Virus record (IMG/VR): IMGVR_UViG_3300047300_001113
Location: 1-30,039 of that record
Length of the DNA stretch: 30,039 nucleotides
From: a virus
Strand: one strand, 5' to 3'
Shown: positions 13,247-20,339 of the stretch, in pieces
Layout of the letters: the number at the start of each line of letters is the position of its first letter
Numbering within the stretch: position 1 is the first letter of the stretch
Notes under the pieces: generated by a model
Database searches by the model: none
Seen by the model: only the letters and a program-made list of their open reading frames with translations
Told to the model about the DNA's origin: nothing
Position numbers and translations under genes: made by a program

Positions 13247-13264
13247 TTAGTATTCGAATACTAA
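13247..13264. promoter_or_regulatory. 18-bp perfect palindrome, candidate operator
   Basis: TTAGTATTCGAATACTAA is fully self-complementary and lies midway between the divergent YqaJ (minus) and 13284 (plus) genes. It contains -10-like TACTAA/TAGTAT on both strands. A dimeric regulator bound here would control both directions. I saw no second perfect copy in the window. Confidence 0.55.
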
Positions 13265-13283
13265 CAACAACGAAGGACATTTT

Positions 13284-13475
13284 ATGGTTATTCAAAAACC
13301 AAACGGATCAATAGAAATTGTTTGCGACTGGTGCGCTGGCAAACTAAGCGACTACCTAACCAACTCAACCGATTTGCCAAAAGACTATTTGACCGCGTAT
13401 CGTGTTGCTGAATCGTTTGGCTTCCAAACCGCCAAAGGAAACGAAAGGTGTTCATACTGTGTCGAAACAAAATAA
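13284..13475 (+). CDS. Small protein with two CxxC motifs
   Basis: A 63-aa protein with CDWC near residue 14 and CSYC near residue 57, which could form a zinc or Fe-S site across a helical middle (DLPKDYLTAYRVAESFGFQT). SD GAAGGACATTTT precedes the ATG. Its 3' end overlaps the WhiB start by 17 nt, so both are co-expressed. It may be a regulatory partner of WhiB (inference from position). I do not recognise a family. Confidence 0.72.
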   Translation: MVIQKPNGSIEIVCDWCAGKLSDYLTNSTDLPKDYLTAYRVAESFGFQTAKGNERCSYCVETK

Positions 13476-13740
13476 GCTTTACCGCGAACTAATCAAAGCA
13501 ATCATTGATTTGGGTGACGAAACCCCCTGCCAGCAAAACCCTGATTATTGGGATGATGACCTACCAGGTTTGGATTGGGAAACACGCAAAACCCAAATCG
13601 CTGGTGCAAAGAAACTGTGTGATGAATGCCCTGTGAAGTTTTTGTGCCGCGAATACGCTGTGACCGCGCACGAACCAGCAGGGGTTTGGGGTGGCCTTTC
13701 CACTGCTGATCGTGAAAAGCTCGTTACCAAACCGTTATAG
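13459..13740 (+). CDS. whiB: WhiB-like Fe-S transcription factor
   Basis: A 93-aa protein from a GTG start, with GAAAGG upstream and overlap with the previous gene. The four cluster cysteines are C24 (CQQNP), C54 and C57 (CDEC) and C63, in the WhiB spacing C-x29-C-x2-C-x5-C. They are followed by the β-turn GVWGG (75-79) and a basic tail. WhiB proteins bind a [4Fe-4S] cluster and contact sigma-70 region 4. Phage WhiB proteins can redirect host transcription, as WhiBTM4 does by inhibiting host WhiB2. This gene strongly points to an actinobacterial host. Confidence 0.93.
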   Translation: MSKQNKLYRELIKAIIDLGDETPCQQNPDYWDDDLPGLDWETRKTQIAGAKKLCDECPVKFLCREYAVTAHEPAGVWGGLSTADREKLVTKPL

Positions 13741-13838
13741 AAAAACTTTGACGAATTTGCGTTTTTTGCCCACAGCAACCCAAAAATGTGGTTAAATAAA
13801 TACATCGGCAGAAAGCCGAAGAAAGATAGGGAAAACAA
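13741..13838 (+). promoter_or_regulatory. Promoter and 5' hairpin leader of the 13839 gene
   Basis: Includes -10-like TTAAAT (13792-13797), 8 nt, a CGGC/GCCG hairpin with AGAAA loop (13806-13818), and GAAGAAAGATAGGGAAA before the ATG. The hairpin distance and the purine-rich segment match the minus-strand leader at 4796-4845. A good -35 is not obvious (TTGCCC is 20 nt upstream). Confidence 0.56.
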
Positions 13839-14033
13839 ATGAACGCAACAACCGAACTAAAAAACTTCACCAGCACCATCAAGACATTCCACTTCACAAT
13901 CAAGAACCCAAACACTGGCAAACTAATCAACCAAATGATTCCTGCTGTAAGCCTTGAAATGGCACACAAGATTCTTGTTATGCGTAACGATGAGCGCGTT
14001 CTTGGACTGATCAAGGAAACCCGCGTTTCGTAA
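13839..14033 (+). CDS. Small unknown protein with its own promoter
   Basis: A 64-aa protein, unrecognised. It has a β-hairpin-like start (FTSTIKTFHFTIKNPNTGKL) and a basic helical end (LEMAHKILVMRNDERVLGLI). A strong SD (AGGGAAAAC), a dedicated leader and two hairpin terminators downstream make it a monocistronic unit. That is common for highly expressed early phage proteins that act on the host, but no function can be inferred from sequence. Confidence 0.72.
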   Translation: MNATTELKNFTSTIKTFHFTIKNPNTGKLINQMIPAVSLEMAHKILVMRNDERVLGLIKETRVS

Positions 14034-14035
14034 GA

Positions 14036-14068
14036 TTTCCCCACTAACCCCCCCTATCGGTGGGGAAA
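14036..14068 (+). terminator. Hairpin after the plus-strand block
   Basis: A 9-bp stem TTTCCCCAC / GTGGGGAAA begins just after the stop of the 13839 gene. The loop is 15 nt and C-rich. There is no U-tract, so it probably acts together with the next hairpin. Confidence 0.5.
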
Positions 14069-14073
14069 GACAG

Positions 14074-14101
14074 AACCCCCTGCAAATAATGGCAGGGGGT
14101 T
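14074..14101. terminator. Bidirectional rho-independent terminator
   Basis: A perfect 10-bp stem AACCCCCTGC / GCAGGGGGTT with an 8-nt loop lies between the convergent plus-strand block and the minus-strand lysis genes. On the plus strand it is followed by TTTCTG. It closes both transcription units. Confidence 0.78.
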
Positions 14102-14115
14102 TTCTGTTGCTTCTA

Positions 14116-14394
14116 TTACTTGTCTTGCTGTTCCTGCGCCTTCTGCACAGCATCCTTCACAGCATCTTCAACAGTCAAAGAATCAGCGCGACCAGTAGTA
14201 GCAATCGCATAACCAATCGCCCCAACCACACCAATCATCAAAGTTCCCCAAGCAATCACAACACCAGTAATCCAAGAACCCGAAACGACTGCACCAACAC
14301 CAGCCGACCCACCCAAAATAAACAGAAACAAACCAAAGCCACGCCAAGCCAACGAACCCAACACAGCCAACACATCAAAAAAACGCTCACGCAT
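14116..14394 (-). CDS. Putative holin (two TM segments)
   Basis: A 92-aa membrane protein with hydrophobic helices at about 18-38 (GFGLFLFILGGSAGVGAVVSG) and 43-65 (GVVIAWGTLMIGVVGAIGYAI), then a charged tail (DAVKDAVQKAQEQQDK). It is the last gene of the late operon, immediately after the M23 lysin, which fits a class II-like holin that permeabilises the membrane. The upstream coiled-coil TM protein is an alternative or partner holin. Confidence 0.68.
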   Translation of the reverse strand: MRERFFDVLAVLGSLAWRGFGLFLFILGGSAGVGAVVSGSWITGVVIAWGTLMIGVVGAIGYAIATTGRADSLTVEDAVKDAVQKAQEQQDK

Positions 14395-14970
14395 TTACTT
14401 CACCTTTTTCTTTACAGGCGCAGGATTTTTAGTTACCGGTTTCGCAACAGGTTCAGGGGTCGGGTGCGGTGCAGACTTCACAACCGCATCACGCGCCATC
14501 AAAGCTTTGATGAAAGCCATAGGATCAACAAACCCCGACCCATCAGCCGACCACGCATAATTTTTACCCTTACAAATCTCAAAGTGCAGGTGCTTACCAG
14601 TCACATCACCCGAAGCACCCATACGCCCAAGCACAGTGCCAGCAACAACCTTATCGCCCTTCTTCACCTTCAAAGTGCCTTCAACCATATGGGCATAAAC
14701 CGAAGTGTAAAGTTCCCCATCAATGTTGTGACGAATAATCACGTGGTGACCAAACCCACCAACCGAACCATCAGCTTTCACCTGCTTCGAAGGCCCTGCA
14801 AACAACACAACACCCTTAGCGAACGCTTCGTTATACACATTCGCAGAAGCCCAAATATCAACACCATTATGGTGCGACTTCTTACCACTGGTTGGGTGTG
14901 TGCGCCAACCAAAAGGGGAAGTTACTTTCCACGCCTTACCAGGTGCGCCATCAACCGGAAACTGAAACAT
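14395..14970 (-). CDS. M23 peptidase endolysin
   Basis: A 191-aa protein starting at ATG 14970, which overlaps the preceding TGA (TGATG). The LytM/M23 zinc site is complete: HHNGVD (~34-38), YAHM (~92-95) and HLHF (127-130), with PFGWR upstream. It cleaves peptide cross-bridges of peptidoglycan. The C-terminal 30 residues are rich in Pro and Lys (PHPTPEPVAKPV, then PVKKKVK) and may give electrostatic wall affinity. No separate wall-binding repeat and no signal peptide are visible, so release would depend on the neighbouring holins. Confidence 0.88.
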   Translation of the reverse strand: MFQFPVDGAPGKAWKVTSPFGWRTHPTSGKKSHHNGVDIWASANVYNEAFAKGVVLFAGPSKQVKADGSVGGFGHHVIIRHNIDGELYTSVYAHMVEGTLKVKKGDKVVAGTVLGRMGASGDVTGKHLHFEICKGKNYAWSADGSGFVDPMAFIKALMARDAVVKSAPHPTPEPVAKPVTKNPAPVKKKVK

Positions 14971-15185
14971 CAAACACCAAACACTTTCATCAAACCAGCA
15001 GCCAAACCGCCAGAAGCCAAACTAATACCAACCAAAACCCACTTGAACTGTTCCAACTGTCGAAGGCGGTTTTCGTGATCCTTCATATTGCGTTCAACCC
15101 ACTCAATGTGAGTTGGGATTTTCTCATTCAAACGCTCAACTTGTTTGATGAGTTCAATCGCCCAAGTAGGGATTTGCTCATCCAT
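14970..15185 (-). CDS. XhlA-like coiled-coil/TM lysis accessory protein
   Basis: A 71-aa protein with an N-terminal amphipathic coiled coil (residues 5-47, e.g. IKQVERLNEKIPTHIEWVER and RLRQLEQFKW) and one C-terminal TM helix (VLVGISLASGGLAAGLMKVF). The layout matches XhlA/hemolysin-type small lysis proteins. It directly precedes the M23 lysin and overlaps it (TGATG), so it is probably a second holin or a lysis regulator. Confidence 0.66.
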   Translation of the reverse strand: MDEQIPTWAIELIKQVERLNEKIPTHIEWVERNMKDHENRLRQLEQFKWVLVGISLASGGLAAGLMKVFGV

Positions 15186-15355
15186 TACGAAGCTGCCTTC
15201 GGTGGAATTTCGGCCTGAACCTTGTCGCTGATCTCAACACCACAACCGCCACAATAAATGTTCGGCATCGGGTTACCACAAGGGATAGGTTCTTCCGCCA
15301 TTGAACAACCTTCAGTGTGGCAAGTAGCCATAACTAAAACAACCAATTCTTCCAT
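15185..15355 (-). CDS. Small zinc-knuckle protein of the tail-lysis junction
   Basis: A 56-aa frame with CHTEGC near residue 12, CGNP near 26 and CGGCG near 35, which could coordinate one zinc. The stop overlaps the next ATG (TAATG), and the start follows the tail-protein stop by 3 nt. An internal ATG at 15331 (MATCHTEGC) is an equally good start. Similar small cysteine proteins lie between tail and lysis genes of actinobacteriophages; function unknown. Confidence 0.62.
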   Translation of the reverse strand: MEELVVLVMATCHTEGCSMAEEPIPCGNPMPNIYCGGCGVEISDKVQAEIPPKAAS

Positions 15356-15358
15356 CGT

Positions 15359-15913
15359 TTATGCACCCACATTCGAAGCACTAGCAGAAGTCATTTGCAC
15401 AGCAATAAAATTCACAGTAGCCGCAACAGTAGCCGCAGAAGCACCAGTCCAAACATAAGCAGTGATTGTGGTTAGCGGTGTAGCAGTTGCCGCATAAGTT
15501 ACCGAAGTTCGGTTCGTTGCGTTCGAAGCAATCGAAAGGGTAATCACAGGGGTTTGTGTGAAACGCCCTGTTCCACCAATCGTCACAGTTCCGTTACCGG
15601 TAATGCTTGCAGTTCCAGCGGAAATCGCGAAAGGTGTTGGTCGCGAGTAACCACCAGCAGTAACCACATTCTGGTTAGGGTAAGTGGAAGAATCGCCACC
15701 ACCAATAATTGTCCAACCCGAACCATCGTAAAGCTCAATTGTTTTAGTGCCTGTGATGAAAGTGAGCATTCCAGCCGAAGGCGCAGTGATCGCTGACGAA
15801 CGCGCCGAAGTAGTCGCAAACACCATAACGCTCTGTTGCATCAGGTAAGTATTTACTTCGGTAGCACCCAAAACAGCACCACCGACAAAAGATTTGTAAC
15901 CTGCACCAGCCAT
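15359..15913 (-). CDS. Minor tail / tail-tip protein
   Basis: A 184-aa protein. Its N-terminus (MAGAGYKSFVGGAVLGATEV, NTYLMQQSVMVF, ELYDGSGWTIIG) is a recurring head of actinobacteriophage tail-tip proteins. The C-terminal ~90 residues are a β-rich Ser/Thr/Ala domain (ASITGNGTVTIGGTGRF, TPVITLSIAS, VNFIAVQM) that loosely resembles an H-type lectin fold. It may bind host surface sugars. The SD GAGAAGGAAG lies before the ATG and a TARAATTG element lies upstream. Confidence 0.68.
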   Translation of the reverse strand: MAGAGYKSFVGGAVLGATEVNTYLMQQSVMVFATTSARSSAITAPSAGMLTFITGTKTIELYDGSGWTIIGGGDSSTYPNQNVVTAGGYSRPTPFAISAGTASITGNGTVTIGGTGRFTQTPVITLSIASNATNRTSVTYAATATPLTTITAYVWTGASAATVAATVNFIAVQMTSASASNVGA

Positions 15914-15934
15914 AAAAAACTTCCTTCTCTAATC

Positions 15935-15942
15935 CAATTTTA
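15935..15942 (-). promoter_or_regulatory. TARAATTG element, putative late promoter
   Basis: TAAAATTG on the minus strand, preceded by GG, lies in the 37-nt gap upstream of the 184-aa tail protein. It is one of four such elements in late-gene gaps. No conserved -35 is seen. Confidence 0.5.
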
Positions 15943-15950
15943 CCGCAGGG

Positions 15951-17717
15951 TTAGTAACCCAAAACATTGGTATCCAACACACCCAAAATGGTGCTGTCCA
16001 ACCTGAACTTGTTACCCCAAGTGCCAAGATTTAACTGCACAGAATGAGTAACAGGCGAAATCTGGTGACTAATACCAATAATCTTTTGGTTGTTTGTGAT
16101 CGCTGAACCCACCCCACCAGGTGTGAAAGTGACTTGTGCGCCACCCCACAAATCCTGATTCAAAACAAGTTCCTGCTGGTTGCCGTCAAGTGCGTGTAAG
16201 TCAATAGTCACCGAATCAACACGCAATTCTGGTTCGTCATAAGCACCCAAATAATAGTTCGCCAAAGCTTGAGCATCAGCATCACTACCAATCAGCGACT
16301 GATCATCACTGAACACCCTGATTCCATACGCTGTGCCATTAGCCAAATTCACTGCTGTTCCACCAGTCGAAGTAGCGGCGCGCAACACAATCGTTTTGTT
16401 GTAATTTAACTCACTGCCATACACAACCGAAATGTCTGTGTAAGGGATTGCTGTGCCACCTGCATCACTCAAAACAATCGCATCACTACTGTTCGGGGGG
16501 TAAGTGGTAACAATGGTCAAAGTGCTTGTTGAAATGTTTGTTGTGCCATCCCAAGTCTGGCTGTAATCAACAGTTGCAGTATCGGTTGGCCCATAAGTTC
16601 CGTCAAAGAAATCAAGCAACGCCGCTGTTTGCTCAATCAAAACTGCATCAACATAAATAGTGCCACCAGGTGCTTCAACGCTGAAGTTGATAGCCACACC
16701 ATTCACGCGAGTTGCAGTAACACTGATCCTTGTCCAAGTGTTCGCTGAAACAGCAGTTGTTGAAGAATAAACATCAACCGCCTGTGGCGAAGTAGTTTTC
16801 TTGAACCCACCAACAAGGGTGATGTTTTGGGCAACAGTCGAATACACATAAAGGCTGATCGTGTAAGGCACATTTGCAGTCCAAGTTTGTGCCGAATCTT
16901 CAAACTTCACACCATAAATGTTTTCAGGGGTAATAGGGCTAATTGAATACCAGTCCGTTGTGTTAGTTCCCTGCAACGACCAACTGCCCTTGTAAGCCAC
17001 AGTCGAGCTTCGGGTTCCAGTCCAACCAGTAATAGTTGCCGATTCAAAACCAGGTGCTTTGCACTTGTTGTAGCGGTTAGTTGTGCGAGTAGAAGGCGCA
17101 TCACTTGTTGCACCCGACTTGAAAACCAATTCACCAGCACCCGAAATGAACGCCGCCCCACCATCAGCTTTCGCAACATCCTGAATGTAATCCCAAGCAG
17201 AAACACCTGAATCAATTACATCAGTTCCCAACAAATACTGACCAACATCAAGAACAGTGCCACCAGTCCAAGAAACCGCTGTTGAAGAAGCCACCGAACC
17301 GATACGCGCACCAGCGTATTGTGCAGTTGGTGTTCCAGGTATCACCTGTGCGTTAGCAATCCTAGTCGTTCCATCCAATGCGCTGAAAGTTGCGGTCTGG
17401 TCACCAACAATCGAATAATCAAACGACCAAGAATCAATGTAACCAGTGAAAATAACAACACCACCAGCAGAGATACGAACAGCCGCCTGTGGTTTCACTT
17501 CCCCATAAAAAGGTGACGAAGTGTAGGCAGGGTCAAAAGCCCTGTCGCGGTTATCCAAAACAACACTGCAACTACCAGCAGCGAAAGTGTCCAAGTCGCG
17601 TTGCAAACCACGATTGATGCTAACCGAACGCACATAAGCAGTCACATCTTGGAAAACATAAACACCATAACTGCTTTGAGTAAAACCAAATTCAACTTTG
17701 CTAACCGGTGAAGTCAT
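15951..17717 (-). CDS. Minor tail protein with carbohydrate-binding-like domain
   Basis: A 588-aa protein. Residues 1-130 (VEFGFTQSSYGVYVF, DVTAYVRSVSINRGLQRDLD, CSVVLDNRDRAFDP, FTGYIDSWSFDY) are the conserved N-terminal part of actinobacteriophage minor tail proteins, which build the distal tail. Residues ~225-370 form a jelly-roll-like segment (VPYTISLYVYS, NTWTRISVTATR, GGTIYVDAVLIEQ) typical of carbohydrate-binding modules, then DFFDGTYGPTDT. It should sit at the tail tip and contribute to host recognition. It follows the tape measure by 3 nt. Confidence 0.85.
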   Translation of the reverse strand: MTSPVSKVEFGFTQSSYGVYVFQDVTAYVRSVSINRGLQRDLDTFAAGSCSVVLDNRDRAFDPAYTSSPFYGEVKPQAAVRISAGGVVIFTGYIDSWSFDYSIVGDQTATFSALDGTTRIANAQVIPGTPTAQYAGARIGSVASSTAVSWTGGTVLDVGQYLLGTDVIDSGVSAWDYIQDVAKADGGAAFISGAGELVFKSGATSDAPSTRTTNRYNKCKAPGFESATITGWTGTRSSTVAYKGSWSLQGTNTTDWYSISPITPENIYGVKFEDSAQTWTANVPYTISLYVYSTVAQNITLVGGFKKTTSPQAVDVYSSTTAVSANTWTRISVTATRVNGVAINFSVEAPGGTIYVDAVLIEQTAALLDFFDGTYGPTDTATVDYSQTWDGTTNISTSTLTIVTTYPPNSSDAIVLSDAGGTAIPYTDISVVYGSELNYNKTIVLRAATSTGGTAVNLANGTAYGIRVFSDDQSLIGSDADAQALANYYLGAYDEPELRVDSVTIDLHALDGNQQELVLNQDLWGGAQVTFTPGGVGSAITNNQKIIGISHQISPVTHSVQLNLGTWGNKFRLDSTILGVLDTNVLGY

Positions 17718-17720
17718 TTT

Positions 17721-19055
17721 TTACTTCTTCTTTTTGACGATGTTAGTTCCGTTGGCTGAATCGTATTGGCCCAACAGTTTCACCAAAGCGTTAGCGGTGC
17801 TTTGCGGATCAGTTCCAGGTGCAACATTTACAGTGATGTTTGTGTTGCCAGCAGGTCGAAGGAAAGCACCTGTGCCAGTCAGTGGGTTAGCTTTGAGTTG
17901 TTTGTTTCGTGCAACATCGGCGTTGTATTTAGCCAACTGTTCAGGGGTCATTTGCTGTGTGCTACCGCTGGTCATAAGCACCGAACCAACAGCCAAACCG
18001 ACAGGGTTCAAACCAAGTGGCGCACCAACAAGGTTACCCAAACCACCCTTACCTTTGGCTTTACCCTTACCAGGTGTCGCACCAGTAGCCACAACGCCAC
18101 CACCACCAACACCCGAACTGGTCAAAGCAGCAACCAAAGTAGAAAGCCCCTTACCAGCAGCAGCCAAAGCCATAATGCCCTTCAACGCAAGCAACGCTGG
18201 CAACGCCTTCAAAATAGAGTTCATCACATTGATAAGGCCTTCAATCGCGTTACCGTTCTCGCTGAACTGTGCAAAGAAATCACCAAAACCAGCAACAATG
18301 CCCTTGATGGTGGTTTGCAAATCAACCCACGCCTTACCAATCTCGGTCTTAGGGTTTTGAATCTCATCCAAAAACTTGCTCACTCGCGGTAAAACTTCTA
18401 CCTGTAAATAACCAACCAACTTGTTCATAATCGGCAACAACACCATTCCAAGTTTTTCCTTGATGGAATCAATGGTGACCGCGAACCTGTCGAACGGATC
18501 AGCACCGGCTTCAGCAGCACCCTTCACCGAAGCAGCAAAATCATCAATGTTGCCTTTAGTTTTTTTCAACTGTGGCGCGAGTTTGTAAAGCGCGGTTGTG
18601 TTTCCGTTGTTCGCACGAATCAAAGCAGCCATCACAGTTTCAACAGGCTTACCCGAAGCCGCCGCACCATCAAGGGCAATAGCCAAAAGTTTTTGACCCT
18701 TTTCCAACGACCCTGTGCCACGCACCGCGTTAGCCAAAGCAGGGCGCAAATTATCATCCATAATGCCCGAAGCCAAAGACAATTTGCCGATAAAATCTTC
18801 GGTCTGTGCAACCTGTTTAGCAGTCGCGTTAGTAGTGGTTTTCAACTGCAAAGCCAACAACTTTTGACTTTTCACATCAGCCGCCGCCGCCATAGTGGAT
18901 TCTTTCAAAGTCGAAACAATCGCACCCAAACCAACCGCGACACCAGCCGCACCAGCCAAAGTGCCAATAGACTTACCCAACCCACCAAAAGCGGATTGCG
19001 CCTTACGAATACCAACATCACTAAACTTCGTAACAATGGGCAGAATAACAGCCAT
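17721..19055 (-). CDS. Tape measure protein (short)
   Basis: A 444-aa protein. The N-terminal part (MAVILPIVTKFSDVGIRKAQ, FGGLGKSIGTLAGAAGVAVG) and the Ala/Lys-rich helical body (residues 30-270) are typical of siphovirus tape measures. A hydrophobic region (ILKALPALLALKGIMALAAA, ~285-310), a Gly-rich segment and NINITVNVAPGTDP-like tail follow. Tape measures set tail length at roughly 0.15 nm per residue, so a tail of about 65-70 nm is expected, short for a siphovirus. The start overlaps the upstream gene (TAATG). Confidence 0.87.
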   Translation of the reverse strand: MAVILPIVTKFSDVGIRKAQSAFGGLGKSIGTLAGAAGVAVGLGAIVSTLKESTMAAAADVKSQKLLALQLKTTTNATAKQVAQTEDFIGKLSLASGIMDDNLRPALANAVRGTGSLEKGQKLLAIALDGAAASGKPVETVMAALIRANNGNTTALYKLAPQLKKTKGNIDDFAASVKGAAEAGADPFDRFAVTIDSIKEKLGMVLLPIMNKLVGYLQVEVLPRVSKFLDEIQNPKTEIGKAWVDLQTTIKGIVAGFGDFFAQFSENGNAIEGLINVMNSILKALPALLALKGIMALAAAGKGLSTLVAALTSSGVGGGGVVATGATPGKGKAKGKGGLGNLVGAPLGLNPVGLAVGSVLMTSGSTQQMTPEQLAKYNADVARNKQLKANPLTGTGAFLRPAGNTNITVNVAPGTDPQSTANALVKLLGQYDSANGTNIVKKKK

Positions 19056-19714
19056 TAGCTCAACCTTCTATTTGCAACAATTGACCACTTTTTCACGATC
19101 TCGCGCACTTCTTGTTCCAAGTCATTTTTGCGGTCAATCAAAGATGGCCACGCATAACGCGAAGCCTGACCGCCAAGTTCTCGAATCATCGCTTCACCCT
19201 GACCATTTAGTTTGTGCCTTCTAATGTTCCCATAACGATCCCGATAAGGCTTTGAATAACCACTGTCTTCAAAACCCTTACCAACCTGATTCCCCGACCT
19301 ACCTGCAATGTCTGCGATTGCAGTCATTGGGGCAACAACACGAACCGAAACCAGGCTGGTTGTCTGCAAACCCATCTTTTTCGCATTCTTACCCTGCGAA
19401 GTTCTAAAATTTACAGCAACCTTTGTGGCAGCAACTCTGCCCTTTTTAGTCATTTGGTTATTCCAACCAAAACGACCATTCGTGTTCATACCAGACAAAG
19501 GCGCGGTTGGTGGCAACGCCGGTTTCACTAAACTAGCGGCTTTTTGCCCAACAGCTTTTGCTTCACGCATAAATTCTGTTCTAAGTGCAGGGTCAATTTC
19601 TTTCAAAGCTCTGTTGATAGCGCGGATGTCGCTTGCCAAAAAATCGCCTGAAGTAAGCCCGATAATTCCGCGATCATTACGAACACGCGGAACATACACT
19701 TCGAAATCGGCCAT
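19055..19714 (-). CDS. HK97 gp10-like minor tail/head-tail protein
   Basis: A 219-aa protein. Its helical start (LASDIRAINRALKEIDPALR, FMREAKAVGQKAASLVKPAL) and PLSGMNTNGRFGW segment resemble HK97-gp10-family and related tail-completion proteins. It is basic, with a C-terminal helical segment. It lies between the tail-chaperone terminator and the tape measure, so it may instead be a tail-tube initiator. TAGAATTG ends 4 nt before the ATG with no clear SD, suggesting a leaderless or near-leaderless mRNA. Confidence 0.7.
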   Translation of the reverse strand: MADFEVYVPRVRNDRGIIGLTSGDFLASDIRAINRALKEIDPALRTEFMREAKAVGQKAASLVKPALPPTAPLSGMNTNGRFGWNNQMTKKGRVAATKVAVNFRTSQGKNAKKMGLQTTSLVSVRVVAPMTAIADIAGRSGNQVGKGFEDSGYSKPYRDRYGNIRRHKLNGQGEAMIRELGGQASRYAWPSLIDRKNDLEQEVREIVKKWSIVANRRLS

Positions 19715-19718
19715 AAAA

Positions 19719-19726
19719 CAATTCTA
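19719..19726 (-). promoter_or_regulatory. TARAATTG element, putative late promoter (leaderless)
   Basis: TAGAATTG, preceded by AAGG, ends 4 nt before ATG 19714. The TAGAAT hexamer ends 6 nt from the ATG, the distance expected for leaderless initiation. It restarts late transcription behind the terminator at 20308. Confidence 0.52.
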
Positions 19727-19755
19727 CCTTGACCAAAAAAGTTGCCCGAAAATGC

Positions 19756-19784
19756 TTCACAACCAGGTTCAAACCCCCTAAACT
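19756..19784 (+). promoter_or_regulatory. Plus-strand promoter of the moron
   Basis: TTCACA (19756-19761), 17 nt, TAAACT (19779-19784): a good sigma70-type promoter with a 5-of-6 -35 match. It is followed after 28 nt by the ATG at 19813 with SD GAAAGGAAAGACA. It points against the surrounding late operon. Confidence 0.62.
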
Positions 19785-19812
19785 GTAACCAAGCCAATTG
19801 AAAGGAAAGACA

Positions 19813-20292
19813 ATGGCAAACCTGAAAGAACTACTAAACGAATACCGCGAACTGGTCAAAATCAACGAGTTCGGCAACCGCACCACAGAAACAGTCAAAG
19901 CTTACGAACAATGGAAAGAACAAAACCTTTCCGCATTCGAAGAACTAGGCTTTCACCCTGCCGACCTATTCGACCAAATCTATGAAGAACTAGAACACCT
20001 GTTCTACCCAACACCCGACCAAAGCGAACTGGTCGAAAAGTGGCATCGTGAAAACAGTTACGAACTGATGAAGCGTGGCGTGTTGAGTTACGAACAAGTT
20101 TTCTACGCCAGCGATGAACTAACCGAAGCCTACAAAACAGGCGATTCACAAAGCCTTCAAAAGTCGCTAACCAAACTCGCCACAATCCCACTAATGACCA
20201 CCGAAGTTTTGCAAGAAATCATCTACAACGCTTGCCGATCATTACCAGCAAACAACATTGTGGGTTTAGATAAAGTCACAATCCCTGCGTAA
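19813..20292 (+). CDS. Unknown acidic protein, plus-strand moron
   Basis: A 159-aa protein starting MANLKELLNEYRELVKINEF. It is mostly helical and acidic (EELGFHPADLFDQIYEELEH, then ENSYELMKRGVLSYEQVFYA). No catalytic motif, TM or signal peptide is visible and I do not recognise a family. It stands alone on the plus strand inside the minus-strand tail cluster, between tail chaperone and gp10-like genes. It has its own promoter (19756) and terminator (20308). That is the classic layout of a moron, a cargo gene expressed independently of lytic genes; superinfection exclusion or anti-defence are typical roles but unproven here. Confidence 0.72.
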   Translation: MANLKELLNEYRELVKINEFGNRTTETVKAYEQWKEQNLSAFEELGFHPADLFDQIYEELEHLFYPTPDQSELVEKWHRENSYELMKRGVLSYEQVFYASDELTEAYKTGDSQSLQKSLTKLATIPLMTTEVLQEIIYNACRSLPANNIVGLDKVTIPA

Positions 20293-20307
20293 CCAGGTCA
20301 AAAGAAA

Positions 20308-20333
20308 AACCCCCATCAACACTGGTGGGGGTT
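20308..20333. terminator. Bidirectional terminator between moron and tail chaperone
   Basis: A 10-bp stem (AACCCCCATC / GGTGGGGGTT, one G-T pair) with a 6-nt loop. On the minus strand it is followed by TTTTTCTTTT, on the plus strand by ATCTTTTT. It ends the moron transcript and the capsid-to-chaperone late transcript. Confidence 0.8.
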
Positions 20334-20339
20334 ATCTTT

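Noticed and set aside
14089-15078. Long plus-strand open frame (329 codons)
   Set aside because: It is antisense to the lysis genes with M23 and TM motifs. Its protein is rich in His, Asn, Arg and Thr with no domain, as expected for a complement of coding sequence with biased third positions.
14970-15185. Signal-anchor endolysin component
   Set aside because: The hydrophobic helix is at the C-terminus after a coiled coil, which fits an XhlA-like protein rather than an exported lysin.
17698-18392. Two overlapping plus-strand frames of over 200 codons
   Set aside because: Both are antisense to the tape measure gene; low-complexity composition mirrors the Ala/Lys-rich coding strand.
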